Below are positions 45,607 through 54,684 of a stretch of DNA of 64,000 bases, one piece after another. The notes under the pieces are model-generated. The model was not told where the DNA came from, did not search any database, and worked only from the letters and a program-made list of their open reading frames with translations. Source of the stretch: an uncultured Saprospiraceae bacterium (GTDB taxonomy: Bacteria; Bacteroidota; Bacteroidia; Chitinophagales; Saprospiraceae); the NCBI GenBank assembly GCA_937967615.1, contig CALCMJ010000038.1, positions 1 to 64,000 on the forward strand, written 5' to 3'. The first letter of the stretch is position 1; each line of letters starts with the position of its first letter. The translations under genes were made by a program, and so were the position numbers.

Positions 45607-46537
45607 AAGAATCAATTTTTGAAAAGAGAAAATTCCATGGTTTCCAATTATATCTCTTAGAACACAGGAATAGAAAAATAATTGCACTTAATAAAAATAC
45701 AACGTAAAGGTGAACAGGATCCATATTTGATGTCTCCATTATTGTGTCGGTCTGAATTGCTGCTCCTTCATACGAGAGAACAAGAGCACCGTATATATTA
45801 GTAGCTGCATGTACGCCTAATGCCAACTCCAGACTATCATCCATAATCGTCATAATGCCCAATACCAGACCAGCACTTATGTAATATGCTTGCATAATAC
45901 CCATCCCATACTTTTCTATCTCTGGGTTCATTGCATGGATTGCACCAAACATTACAGAAGTTATTATTAGAGGTGCCCATCGGTTTTTCAAAACAGAGCC
46001 TAAACCCTGCATAAAATATCCACGAAATAATAATTCCTCAAAACTTGTCTGGATAGGTAGTATCAACAAGGCAATAAGAACCAATGGTATAAATTTTTTA
46101 AGATTGAACGTGAATGCATAATTTTCTGGAACGAAAAAATACATTCCCGCTTCAAACACTAGCCCTAAAACAAACCATACACCAAAAGCCCAGAAGATTT
46201 TACTATAATTAATGCTCGAGTTTGGAGTGATTAAGTCTTTTATAGATCTTTTATGGATAAATTTTATGCCAATCCAAAGGCCGAGAGTCGCAAATATGAA
46301 CATTAATAAGAGCATGAGAAAGCCTAAATTATTATCAATGCCCCAACTCGAAAAATCAGGATTATTCATGAATTCTAAGAGTTCATCCTGCCCAAGACTA
46401 GGATCATCATCCATTTTCTTCATGAGCACAAAGGTGAGAGGCAATTGGCCAATAGCATAACCCAGGAATACTAGTATAACGGTTAAAAAGTACTGCCATA
46501 GATCATTTCCTCCCTTCTTAACAAGATTAAAAAACAT
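45587..46537 (-). CDS. CPBP-family intramembrane glutamic protease
   Basis: This 316-residue membrane protein has eight predicted helices. The CPBP/Abi motif FEELLFRGYFMQGL holds the EE pair at 167-168 and Arg172, followed by FGAIHAMNP with His201, which together form the glutamate-protease active site. Relatives process prenylated proteins in eukaryotes and have varied or unknown jobs in bacteria. The last part adds three helices (about 260-305). Its 3' end overlaps the M1 peptidase gene by 20 bases. Confidence 0.9.
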   Translation of the reverse strand: MFFNLVKKGGNDLWQYFLTVILVFLGYAIGQLPLTFVLMKKMDDDPSLGQDELLEFMNNPDFSSWGIDNNLGFLMLLLMFIFATLGLWIGIKFIHKRSIKDLITPNSSINYSKIFWAFGVWFVLGLVFEAGMYFFVPENYAFTFNLKKFIPLVLIALLILPIQTSFEELLFRGYFMQGLGSVLKNRWAPLIITSVMFGAIHAMNPEIEKYGMGIMQAYYISAGLVLGIMTIMDDSLELALGVHAATNIYGALVLSYEGAAIQTDTIMETSNMDPVHLYVVFLLSAIIFLFLCSKRYNWKPWNFLFSKIDSYDSTTV

Positions 46538-46642
46538 GTAATTTTATTTAATTTTAAAGGTATTAATAATTTCTTTCTTGCCTATGGAAAGGATTTAATT
46601 TGAATAAAAGATTAATTTTACAAAAACTACTAACATTCAAAG

Positions 46643-47203
46643 ATGAAATCAAAGATAAGTATATATGCAATTGGGTTTATTTTAGTAGCTGCTTTGAGCA
46701 GATTATTACCCCATCCCCCTAATTTTACACCTATAGGGGCAATGGCACTCCTTGGAGGAACTTATCTCAGTAAGAAATACTTAAAATTCATTCTACCGCT
46801 TGCTGCCTTGTTTCTTTCTGACATTATCCTAAATAACACGATAATGCGCGTTTGGTATCCAGACATTGAAGGATTCATTTTCTTGACCCAAAGCATGAAA
46901 TGGGTTTACTTTTCTTTCATCATAATGATCTTGTTTGGATCTGTGATTCTTAAAGAAAGGAATTTAAAGAATATTGCTCTTGGTACTATAGGCGTATCCA
47001 TCATATTTTTTCTAATAACAAACTTTGGATCATTTATAGGATCAGGAATTTATCCTAAAACCCTTGCAGGTTTAATTGCTTGTTTTGCAGCAGCAATACC
47101 ATTTTTCCTAAACACAATTTTAGGTAACGTGTTTTTTGGTTTTCTTGGTTTTGGTGCCTTGTATTTATTAGAAAATAGAATGCAACTCGCGACTGCAAAG
47201 TAA
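46643..47203 (+). CDS. DUF6580-family membrane protein, possible transport component
   Basis: The 186-residue protein has about six membrane helices. The N-terminal motif LSRLLPHPPNFTPIGAMALL is the hallmark of DUF6580, a family that resembles S components of energy-coupling-factor uptake systems. No T or A component is in the window. It ends one base before the convergent stop of the PgpH-like gene. Its neighbour-but-one is a cobalamin adenosyltransferase, which makes a corrinoid substrate possible, but no riboswitch is visible in its 105-base upstream gap. Confidence 0.8.
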   Translation: MKSKISIYAIGFILVAALSRLLPHPPNFTPIGAMALLGGTYLSKKYLKFILPLAALFLSDIILNNTIMRVWYPDIEGFIFLTQSMKWVYFSFIIMILFGSVILKERNLKNIALGTIGVSIIFFLITNFGSFIGSGIYPKTLAGLIACFAAAIPFFLNTILGNVFFGFLGFGALYLLENRMQLATAK

Positions 47204-49228
47204 TTATTTCACCTCGTCTGGGTATTCTATTCTAACGTGGTTTATACTTCTTAGTAAAGATTTGAACACAGAAACACATTGTTCCAGTTCTGAAAAACTC
47301 AGTTCTGAATCATCTAATTGTCCCTCAGAAACTTTATAATCGACGATCTTATGTACAAGTTCATCAATATCTTTTCCCGTTGGACTTTTTAAACTCTTTG
47401 AAGCTGCTTCTAAAGAATCTGCAATCATCAAGATTGTCTGTTCCTTAGTTTTTGGATTGGGACCAGGATATCTGAATAAAGATTCATCAAATTCTCGATC
47501 TGGCTCAGCGTTCTTTTGATTCCTAAAAAAATACTCTACACGTGTTGTTCCATGGTGTGTACTTATGAAGTCTATGATGACTTTAGGCAACTTAGCCTTT
47601 TTAGCCATCTTCTCGCCTTCTGCAATGTGATCTATTATTATACGCGCCGACTCAAAGTTGTTATTAAGCTCAGCGTGTAAGTTTTTTCCTCCTGAATTTT
47701 CAATAAAATATTGAGGCTGTTTCATTTTACCAATATCATGATAAAGTGCAGCAGTTTTCACTAAAAGAGAATTTCCCCCAATCTTCTCCGTCGCCGCTTC
47801 TGCAAGATTTGCAACTTGAAGAGAATGCTGCAAGGTCCCAGGAGCTTTTATGGAAAGTTCCTTAAGCAGTGGCCTATTCATATCTGACAGTTCGCGTAAA
47901 GAAACTGATGATGTAAATCCAAACAGTTTTTCAATTAACGGGATAAATGGATAAGCCAATAGTAGTAGTACAGCGTTCAATACTAACCACATAAATGTGT
48001 TCCACTTAATATTTGTAAAACTTCCTTCCTTAATGAGAGATAGACCTAGATATCCTAGAACATAAGCAGCAAGGATAATAACTATTGCTACAAAGAATTT
48101 GTTCCAATAGCGAGTATCAGAAAAAATTAAAACTGTTACAATCCCAGCGAATATCTGTAGAAAAGTAAATTCATAACCTAAGCTGGAAAGAAAACTTGCT
48201 ATAAGTACGACAACTACATGAACAAATAGAGCAAGTCGTTCTCCATAAAAGTTTTTAATGACAATGGGAGTAATACAAAATGGAATCAAATATGTACTCA
48301 AGGAAGAGTTTTCTTCAATGGCATATACCAGTACGCCAAAGAGCAATGGCCACATGAGTATAAAAACCAAACTTCCTAAGTTATCGTCAATCTCTGGAAA
48401 ATACCTTGCCAGATAAAACATTAGCACTCCAATAATAAGGCAGGTCAGCAAAAGGTAACCAGCAAAAACTACCCAGTAATTATCAATCCCTTTAGACCCT
48501 TTTCCACTCTTTTCATTAAGGGAGATAAGTTTTCTATGCGTGTATTCATCTATTAACTCACCCTTAGAAATTATTTTTTCATCTTTCTTTACAATACCAT
48601 CGTTAAGTGGCCATTTAGAAATTGCAGATTGGATTCTCTTCTTATGTTCTGAATCATTGTAATTAAACGTAGGCTTAATAATATTACTCAATGAGGCAGA
48701 AGCGATTGTTGATTCAGAGACTCCAATCTTAGAAAGCTCCTCTTTTAGCAAAACTCCAAATCCTTCAATATCATACACTTCTTGCGCTTCTACAGTTTTA
48801 CTCCCAGTGTCAAATAGCAATTCAAACTTTGGGCTTAATTCCTTTTTACTTAGTATCCCCTTCTGAAAATTTGGCGCAAGTTTGCCTGCTAAAAAATCTT
48901 TATAAGCAGCTACTTCTGGAATAGCATTTGCAAGATCAGAGATCAGGCTTTCTAGCATCACTCCATCAGAGGCATTACTTTTTGAATAAACTGCAGGAAT
49001 AGATTTGCTGAGTTTTGCTTTTTCTTCTTTTATTTGATCGTCAGACTTTCTTACAGGAACATCAAAAGGAGCATATAAATCTGATCCCTTCCATATTTCA
49101 CCTTGCTTTTGTACTTGAACAAAATTTCTCTTTGCAGGAAAAAGAAAAGATAAGGCAAATATTACACCTAAAACGAAAAGTAATTTAAGTGCATCTTTTA
49201 TATTGAACTTCTTTGTGCTTTCTTCCAT
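47204..49228 (-). CDS. PgpH-like seven-helix membrane HD phosphodiesterase
   Basis: The 674-residue product starts at ATG 49228 (MEESTKKFNIKDALK), a better start than 49309, which would overlap the pduO gene. The N-terminal helix (about 14-32) is followed by an extracellular 7TMR-HDED region (about 35-255), seven membrane helices (about 265-450), and a C-terminal HD domain with HSLQVANLAEAATEKIGG, TAALYHDIGKM, HDIAEG-like IIDHIAEGEKMAK and THHGTTRVEYFF. PgpH and GdpP-type enzymes hydrolyse cyclic di-AMP. This is a good match in layout and length. It is downstream of pduO by 37 bases, on the same strand. Confidence 0.93.
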   Translation of the reverse strand: MEESTKKFNIKDALKLLFVLGVIFALSFLFPAKRNFVQVQKQGEIWKGSDLYAPFDVPVRKSDDQIKEEKAKLSKSIPAVYSKSNASDGVMLESLISDLANAIPEVAAYKDFLAGKLAPNFQKGILSKKELSPKFELLFDTGSKTVEAQEVYDIEGFGVLLKEELSKIGVSESTIASASLSNIIKPTFNYNDSEHKKRIQSAISKWPLNDGIVKKDEKIISKGELIDEYTHRKLISLNEKSGKGSKGIDNYWVVFAGYLLLTCLIIGVLMFYLARYFPEIDDNLGSLVFILMWPLLFGVLVYAIEENSSLSTYLIPFCITPIVIKNFYGERLALFVHVVVVLIASFLSSLGYEFTFLQIFAGIVTVLIFSDTRYWNKFFVAIVIILAAYVLGYLGLSLIKEGSFTNIKWNTFMWLVLNAVLLLLAYPFIPLIEKLFGFTSSVSLRELSDMNRPLLKELSIKAPGTLQHSLQVANLAEAATEKIGGNSLLVKTAALYHDIGKMKQPQYFIENSGGKNLHAELNNNFESARIIIDHIAEGEKMAKKAKLPKVIIDFISTHHGTTRVEYFFRNQKNAEPDREFDESLFRYPGPNPKTKEQTILMIADSLEAASKSLKSPTGKDIDELVHKIVDYKVSEGQLDDSELSFSELEQCVSVFKSLLRSINHVRIEYPDEVK

Positions 49229-49265
49229 TATGGGTGTAAAAATAAGAAAATGGAACTTTTGAATA

Positions 49266-49811
49266 CTATAATTTTGGATCCCAAGGAATTTCTTTTGTTT
49301 TAAGCTCAAAGGCTATATAACGACTGAGGACAAACAGATAATCTGAAAGCCTATTTAACACTTTAACTATATGATTATCAACATTTTCTTGTTCAGCTAG
49401 ATGCACTATTCTTCTTTCAGCACGTCTGCACACAGTTCTTGCAATATGACAATGAGAAATTTTAACGTGTCCTCCAGGAAGGATGAATGTTTTTAATGGC
49501 TCTAACTCCTCATTCATCTTGTCTATGGAATCTTCAAGCTCTTGAATCAAGCCAATCTGTATATCTGGCAATTTGTATTCAGAGTCTTCATCAGACGCTA
49601 GATGTGAACCTATATTAAACAACTGAACCTGAATTTTCCTTAAGAAATTAGAAGTAGATATATTTTCTGATTCATCAGCTAATAATCCAATCCAGCTATT
49701 TAACTCATCTACTGTTCCATAGGATTCTATTCTAATGTGGTGTTTAGCTAGTCTCTTCTTTCCGTAAAGACCAGTTGTACCATCATCTCCTGTCCGTGTA
49801 TAAATTTTCAT
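49266..49811 (-). CDS. PduO-type ATP:cob(I)alamin adenosyltransferase
   Basis: The 181-residue enzyme adds the adenosyl group of ATP to cobalamin to make coenzyme B12. KIYTRTGDDGTTGLYGKKRLAKHHIRI at the N-terminus includes the TRxGDxGxT ATP loop (4-12). YGTVDELNSWIGLL follows, then the C-terminal CRRAERRIVHLA and LNRLSDYLFVLSRYIA, which are all diagnostic. It makes AdoCbl for mutases or ribonucleotide reductase, none of which are in this window. It is upstream of the PgpH gene. Confidence 0.95.
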   Translation of the reverse strand: MKIYTRTGDDGTTGLYGKKRLAKHHIRIESYGTVDELNSWIGLLADESENISTSNFLRKIQVQLFNIGSHLASDEDSEYKLPDIQIGLIQELEDSIDKMNEELEPLKTFILPGGHVKISHCHIARTVCRRAERRIVHLAEQENVDNHIVKVLNRLSDYLFVLSRYIAFELKTKEIPWDPKL

Positions 49812-49882
49812 CTTATTTATAATAGTATGCTGTTAAATCACCAATTTACAAGTTTTGAGAACTCTCCTATTTCTTTTTGGAG

Positions 49883-50662
49883 TCAGTGTTCTTTTATAGT
49901 TAAATCTTCTCCAAATCTACCTCCATCTTCAGGCTTCTTTGCTCCGTAGGTAGATTGATTTGCTTTGATAATGTTCAAATTTTGAGCATCTGACTCTACG
50001 AGACCATCACGCAATCTGATTATACGATGGGCATGTTCTGAAATATCTGGTTCGTGCGTAACAAGGATAATCGTATTCCCATTCGAATGAATATCCTCAA
50101 AAATACGCATGATTTCTATAGAAGTTTTTGTGTCTAGATTTCCTGTAGGTTCATCTGCAAGAATTATTGCAGGATTATTAACTAATGCCCTAGCAATTGC
50201 AACCCTTTGTCTTTGTCCACCTGAAAGTTCATTTGGTTTATGATCTACTCTATCACCAAGCCCTACAATCCCCAATACTTCTTTTGCCCTGTCCAAACGT
50301 CTCTTTTTGTTCCACCCAGTATATACTAGGGGCAAGGCAACATTATCCAAAGAAGTAATTCTAGGCAGTAGATTAAATGTTTGGAATACAAAACCTATTT
50401 CTTTGTTCCTTACCACTGCTAATTCATTGTCAGTCATAGAACTTACATTGACCCCATTCAATATATAATCACCATAAGTAGGTGTATCTAGACAACCAAT
50501 CAGGTTCATCAAGGTACTTTTTCCACTCCCTGATGGCCCCATTAAGGCAACATATTCATTTGCGTAGACATCAATTGAGATAGATTTAAGGGCTTCTACC
50601 TTCTCAGAACCCATAACATAGGTTTTATTGAGATTGTCTGTCTCTATAATCTTCTTGGACAT
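49883..50662 (-). CDS. MacB/LolD-class ABC transporter ATP-binding protein
   Basis: The 259-residue ATPase has Walker [10 protein letters not shown] at 42-50 ([18 protein letters not shown]), the signature [16 protein letters not shown] and Walker [13 protein letters not shown], with H-loop [12 protein letters not shown]. Class markers ([30 protein letters not shown]) place it among MacB/LolD ATPases, which power periplasmic protein or lipoprotein export rather than uptake. The cognate permease is not adjacent on either side; the last about 40 residues (from RDGLVESD) extend beyond the usual end. Confidence 0.9.
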   Translation of the reverse strand: MSKKIIETDNLNKTYVMGSEKVEALKSISIDVYANEYVALMGPSGSGKSTLMNLIGCLDTPTYGDYILNGVNVSSMTDNELAVVRNKEIGFVFQTFNLLPRITSLDNVALPLVYTGWNKKRRLDRAKEVLGIVGLGDRVDHKPNELSGGQRQRVAIARALVNNPAIILADEPTGNLDTKTSIEIMRIFEDIHSNGNTIILVTHEPDISEHAHRIIRLRDGLVESDAQNLNIIKANQSTYGAKKPEDGGRFGEDLTIKEH

Positions 50663-50779
50663 GTGTGCAATTTAGTTAATACTTAGAATTAAATATAGTC
50701 CTCTTGTCTATTATAGCAGCTATTTATTAGACAAGCGGATATTCTTTCCTGCCTAAGAAAACTTGAACGATAAGAATTG

Positions 50780-50787
50780 TATATTTG
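50780..50787 (+). promoter_or_regulatory. -7 promoter box (TATATTTG) of the deoxynucleoside kinase-yggS unit
   Basis: An exact TAnnTTTG match. The transcript would start near 50794, after the ATG-less TTG at 50785, and before the TTG at 50815, which fixes the start of the kinase. No good -33 at 19-21 bases. Confidence 0.55.
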
Positions 50788-50814
50788 CCAACCCTAAAAA
50801 TAGCATACTACGTT

Positions 50815-51444
50815 TTGGAGAAAAAAATTCGACATATTGCAATTGCTGGAAATATAGGCGCTGGCAAGACGACACTTTCAGAGAAGCTATCTAATCATTA
50901 TGGATGGGAGGTTCAATATGAAGACACGACGCATAACCCATATCTAAGTGATTTTTATAATGACATGCAAAGATGGTCCTTCAATCTTCAAATTTATTTT
51001 CTAAATAGCCGCTATAGACAAATTTTAGAAATTCAAGAGGGACAAAAGACAATTGTTCAAGACAGAACAATTTATGAAGATGCACACATATTTGCACCAA
51101 ACCTGCATGAGATGGGTTTGATGACCAAAAGAGATTTTGAAAACTACCTAGATCTTTTCAAGATTATGGTTGCCCAAGTCAAAGGTCCAGATCTTTTAAT
51201 TTATTTAAAAGCAAGTATCCCAACTCTAGTAGATCACATCCAAAATAGAGGAAGAGATTATGAGGGCAATATGAGTCTTGATTATCTAAAACGGTTAAAT
51301 GAAAAATATGATCGCTGGATTGATAATTATACAGAAGGTCGATTATTAATTATTGACGCAGACTCAAATGATTTTGTAAATAACCCAGAGGATTTGGGTA
51401 AAATAATCTCTGGAGTAGATAGCGAATTGTATGGCCTTTTCTAA
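50815..51444 (+). CDS. deoxynucleoside kinase
   Basis: This 209-residue enzyme, counted from TTG 50815, phosphorylates deoxynucleosides. The P-loop GNIGAGKT is at 12-19, and the DRT-type motif VQDRTIYEDAHIF holds the substrate-base contacts. The lid-like stretch IQNRGRDYEGNMSLDYLKRL includes arginines that close over ATP. TTG is preferred because the longer frame from 50785 starts inside the -7 promoter box at 50780-50787. The stop overlaps the YggS start by 14 bases. Deoxyadenosine/deoxycytidine versus deoxyguanosine preference is not readable. Confidence 0.93.
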   Translation: MEKKIRHIAIAGNIGAGKTTLSEKLSNHYGWEVQYEDTTHNPYLSDFYNDMQRWSFNLQIYFLNSRYRQILEIQEGQKTIVQDRTIYEDAHIFAPNLHEMGLMTKRDFENYLDLFKIMVAQVKGPDLLIYLKASIPTLVDHIQNRGRDYEGNMSLDYLKRLNEKYDRWIDNYTEGRLLIIDADSNDFVNNPEDLGKIISGVDSELYGLF

Positions 51445-52105
51445 TACAAACAGCCCAGCTTACCACAATTTAACACAAGAACTTAAGAGCAGTAATAGCA
51501 CCTTAGTTGCCGTTTCCAAAACTAAATCGAATGCTGCTATTATGGATTTGTACAATGTAGGGCAACGCATTTTTGGTGAGAATAGAGTCCTGGAAATAGT
51601 AGAAAAACAGCAGAGTTTACCTTCAGATATTCAATGGCATTTCATAGGCAACTTGCAAAGAAAAAAGGTAAAACTTATAGTTCCCTTTGTTTCGCTTATC
51701 CATTCAGTTGACTCGCTTGCCCTTTTAGAAAAAATAGAAAATGAAGCAGCCAAAATTAATAAGAATGTGGATGTTCTTCTTCAATTTTATATTGCAAGAG
51801 AATCATCAAAACAAGGATTAACTTTAACTGAGGTTGAGGAAGGTTTAGCGCGTTTAATACCATCGCTAGAACACACCCATATAACCGGCGTAATGGGGAT
51901 GGCTAGCTTCATTCAAGATGAAAATAGAATTCAGAAAGAATTCGAACATCTCAAACAAATATTTGACTTACTTAAGAAAGAATACTTTCAAGATAATCCG
52001 GAATTTAAAACAGTTTCCATGGGAATGTCTGGTGACTATAAAATTGCCATAAAAGAAGGGTCTAACATGGTACGTATAGGAAGTCTTTTGTTTGGGACTA
52101 GATAA
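51431..52105 (+). CDS. YggS/PLPBP-family pyridoxal phosphate homeostasis protein
   Basis: The 224-residue fold-type III PLP protein binds pyridoxal phosphate without known catalysis and keeps free PLP low. Family markers: LVAVSKTKSNAAIMDLYNVG with the cofactor lysine, FGENRVLEI, IQWHFIGNLQRKK, HSVDSLALLEKI, and SMGMSGDYKIAIKEGSNMVRIG near the end. It lies in a two-gene unit with the kinase, sharing 14 bases, and is not next to pyridoxal synthesis genes. Confidence 0.95.
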   Translation: MAFSNTNSPAYHNLTQELKSSNSTLVAVSKTKSNAAIMDLYNVGQRIFGENRVLEIVEKQQSLPSDIQWHFIGNLQRKKVKLIVPFVSLIHSVDSLALLEKIENEAAKINKNVDVLLQFYIARESSKQGLTLTEVEEGLARLIPSLEHTHITGVMGMASFIQDENRIQKEFEHLKQIFDLLKKEYFQDNPEFKTVSMGMSGDYKIAIKEGSNMVRIGSLLFGTR

Positions 52106-52229
52106 TCATTATTTTAATCGATATCAGAGGACATCTGGTAGATTCTATTTCGTTAATCGCAAATAAAATCGCTATTTTTCGTCCACACTTTTAGCTAGAA
52201 CTACTTTATTGACGCTCTAAACAAAAAAT

Positions 52230-54620
52230 ATGAGGATAATTATACTATTGGCATTCATTCTTTCCAGTTTCACATCTTATAGTCAAGTAAATCTAAACGT
52301 AGAACTTTTGTCCTCTATCCAATACGATAGCGATGGAAATGATGTCTGGGGATATGTAGCTCCGGACTCTACTGAGTATGCCATATTTGGTACTGAGAGG
52401 GGTGTTTCAGTTGTAAATTTGGCTGATCCTAAAAATCCTATTGAAGTAGATTTCATACCGCAGCAAGGATCTATTTGGAGAGATATTAAGACATGGGGAG
52501 AATACGCTTATGTAGTTGCAGACCAAGGAGGCACCACAGATGGCATCCTTGTCATTGATATGAGAGATCTTCCAAATTCAATATCATGGGAGAATATAAA
52601 TCCCTCTGTCAATGGTACTACGATTAATAGATGCCATAATATATTTATAGATGAATTTGGCTTCGCATATTTAGCTGGTTGCAACACGAACGGTGGAGGT
52701 ATAATCATATACGACGTTTTTAGCAATGCAGGATCCCCTGAACTGGTAAGTCTAATGCCTAACGAGTATTCTCATGATGTGTTTGTAAGGGACAATCTAG
52801 TTTACAGTTCAGAGATTAGTGCAGGCGAATTTGCAGTATATGATGTTAGCGACAAAGACAATGTTCTACGATTAGCTAGTCAAGAAACTCCATTTAATGC
52901 AACACACAACACATGGCTTTCTGACGATAGTAAAGTTCTATTTACAACTGATGAAGTAGGAAATGCTCCTGTTACTTCATATGATGTTTCTGATCTAGAC
53001 AATATTAAATTCTTAGACGAATTCAGACCTAGAACAACGTTAGGTCAAAATGTTATTCCGCACAATGTACATGTATGGGATGATTACTTAATTGTTTCTT
53101 ACTACACTGATGGCTGTATAATTGTTGACGCCTCCAGACCTGATAATTTAATCGAGGTCGGTAATTTTGACACATACATTCCAAGTGGTTCTGGCTTCCA
53201 GGGCGCATGGGGCGCATACCCATTTTTACCTTCTGGTGTTATCTTAATAGGAGACATTGACAATGGCTTATTTATTCTAGGTCCTACCTACGTAAGAGCT
53301 TCATTTCTTGAAGGAAAAGTAACAGATGCTGCGACAGGGCTACCTATCAACAACGCAGAAGTGACCATAGAAGAACTTGCGATCACAGAAATTACAAGTC
53401 CAACAGGTGAATATAAATCTGGAACAGCAATTCCCGGCATATATAAGGTAAGCGCAACTGCATTTGGTTATCAAGCCAAAACTGTAGAATCCGTAGATCT
53501 TAGTTCTGGCAATGTTGCTGCAGTAGATTTTGAACTAGAAGCTTCTGCTTCAGTCAACCTAACAATTAATCTTGTTGAAAAATCAACTGGAGCACCTATT
53601 GCAAATGGAAAAGTAAACATTGAAAAAGAAGAACAACTTTATGAACTTACAACGGATGCTGCAGGTCAGGCAAATCTACCAGCACTCTTTGTTAATTCAT
53701 ATGATATTATTGGAGGTGCCTGGGGATATAAATACAATATTTTAAAAGATGAGCTCTTCACAGAGAGTGAATTAAATCCTACTATCACTATTGAACTCGA
53801 AAAAGGATATGAAGACATCTTTTCTCTAGACCTTGGCTGGGAGGAAACATTCTCAGGAGATCAGGGTGCATGGGAAAGAGGAGTTCCGCAAGGAGCTTCA
53901 CCAGATGGTACAATCTTTCTAGCGCCCCCATTTGATTCTCCATTAGATCCATTAAATCATGCATACATGACTGGGAATACTTCAAACTTTCAAGATGGAG
54001 TTCTTTTTGGGGAAGCAATTCTTAGATCACCTATGTTTGATCTATCTGGATATGCAAATCCTGCAATTAGTTTTGATTATTTTTACTGGGCAACTGATTT
54101 TAATGGGAATCCTGAGGCTAACACGCTTCAAATATTTGTTAACAATGGATCTGATCAGCAATTAATTGATGAAATCAGTTTTGGCTCATTTGGTGCTATT
54201 GATTGGGAGCACAGAGATCCTATTGAATTCTCTAGCATTATAGCACCGTCAAGCACAATGCAATTCATTGTAAGAGCAAATGTTCCAGATTTCCAAATAA
54301 TTGCTTTAGATGCAGCATTCGATAATTTTCTAATTGAAGATCTCACACCATCTTCAAATGAAAATCTAATTACTGATCTTCAGATTGAAAATTATCCAAA
54401 TCCATTTAAACAAAACATCACTATTGAGATTCCAAAAGAATTCCAAGTACGCTCATCTTCTTTAGAAGTATATGATAGCCAGGGAAGACTATTAGAAAAT
54501 CTCAAAATTGAGAACACAGGTAAGATAACATTGGGTGAAAATTTAAATGCTGGAATCTACATTTTAAGTCTGCGGACAGAAAATAAAATCACTAAACCAT
54601 TAAGGATAGTAAAGATGTAA
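52230..54620 (+). CDS. T9SS-secreted choice-of-anchor B family protein
   Basis: The 796-residue protein has a signal peptide (1-19, ...SSFTSYSQ). The choice-of-anchor B region (about 22-340) is a beta-propeller-like repeat set with LLSSIQYDSDGNDVWGYV, CHNIFIDEFGFAYLAGCN and HNVHVWDDYLIVSYYTDG. A carboxypeptidase-regulatory domain (about 355-430, LEGKVTDAATGLPINNAEVT) comes next, then a second such domain (about 440-500). A concanavalin-like middle (about 525-700) follows. The C-terminal T9SS sorting domain (IENYPNPFKQNITIEIPKEF, about 718-796, ending PLRIVKM) closes it. It should be displayed or released at the cell surface. Function is unknown. Confidence 0.88.
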   Translation: MRIIILLAFILSSFTSYSQVNLNVELLSSIQYDSDGNDVWGYVAPDSTEYAIFGTERGVSVVNLADPKNPIEVDFIPQQGSIWRDIKTWGEYAYVVADQGGTTDGILVIDMRDLPNSISWENINPSVNGTTINRCHNIFIDEFGFAYLAGCNTNGGGIIIYDVFSNAGSPELVSLMPNEYSHDVFVRDNLVYSSEISAGEFAVYDVSDKDNVLRLASQETPFNATHNTWLSDDSKVLFTTDEVGNAPVTSYDVSDLDNIKFLDEFRPRTTLGQNVIPHNVHVWDDYLIVSYYTDGCIIVDASRPDNLIEVGNFDTYIPSGSGFQGAWGAYPFLPSGVILIGDIDNGLFILGPTYVRASFLEGKVTDAATGLPINNAEVTIEELAITEITSPTGEYKSGTAIPGIYKVSATAFGYQAKTVESVDLSSGNVAAVDFELEASASVNLTINLVEKSTGAPIANGKVNIEKEEQLYELTTDAAGQANLPALFVNSYDIIGGAWGYKYNILKDELFTESELNPTITIELEKGYEDIFSLDLGWEETFSGDQGAWERGVPQGASPDGTIFLAPPFDSPLDPLNHAYMTGNTSNFQDGVLFGEAILRSPMFDLSGYANPAISFDYFYWATDFNGNPEANTLQIFVNNGSDQQLIDEISFGSFGAIDWEHRDPIEFSSIIAPSSTMQFIVRANVPDFQIIALDAAFDNFLIEDLTPSSNENLITDLQIENYPNPFKQNITIEIPKEFQVRSSSLEVYDSQGRLLENLKIENTGKITLGENLNAGIYILSLRTENKITKPLRIVKM

Positions 54621-54646
54621 TTTTATATTAATTACCCATATAGAGG

Positions 54647-54684
54647 ATGGTCGCTTATTAAATTAAGTGACCATTTTTTTTTTT
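54647..54684 (+). terminator. rho-independent terminator of the choice-of-anchor B gene
   Basis: Arms ATGGTCGCTTA (54647-54657) and TAAGTGACCAT (54664-54674), with one G:U pair, enclose a 6-base loop and lead into a T run to 54684. The T run also runs into the stop codon of the convergent FG-GAP gene. Confidence 0.88.

Noticed and set aside
45607-45687. Longer N-terminus for the M1 peptidase
   Set aside because: It overlaps the upstream CPBP gene by 101 bases and hides a good signal peptide that begins at 45606.
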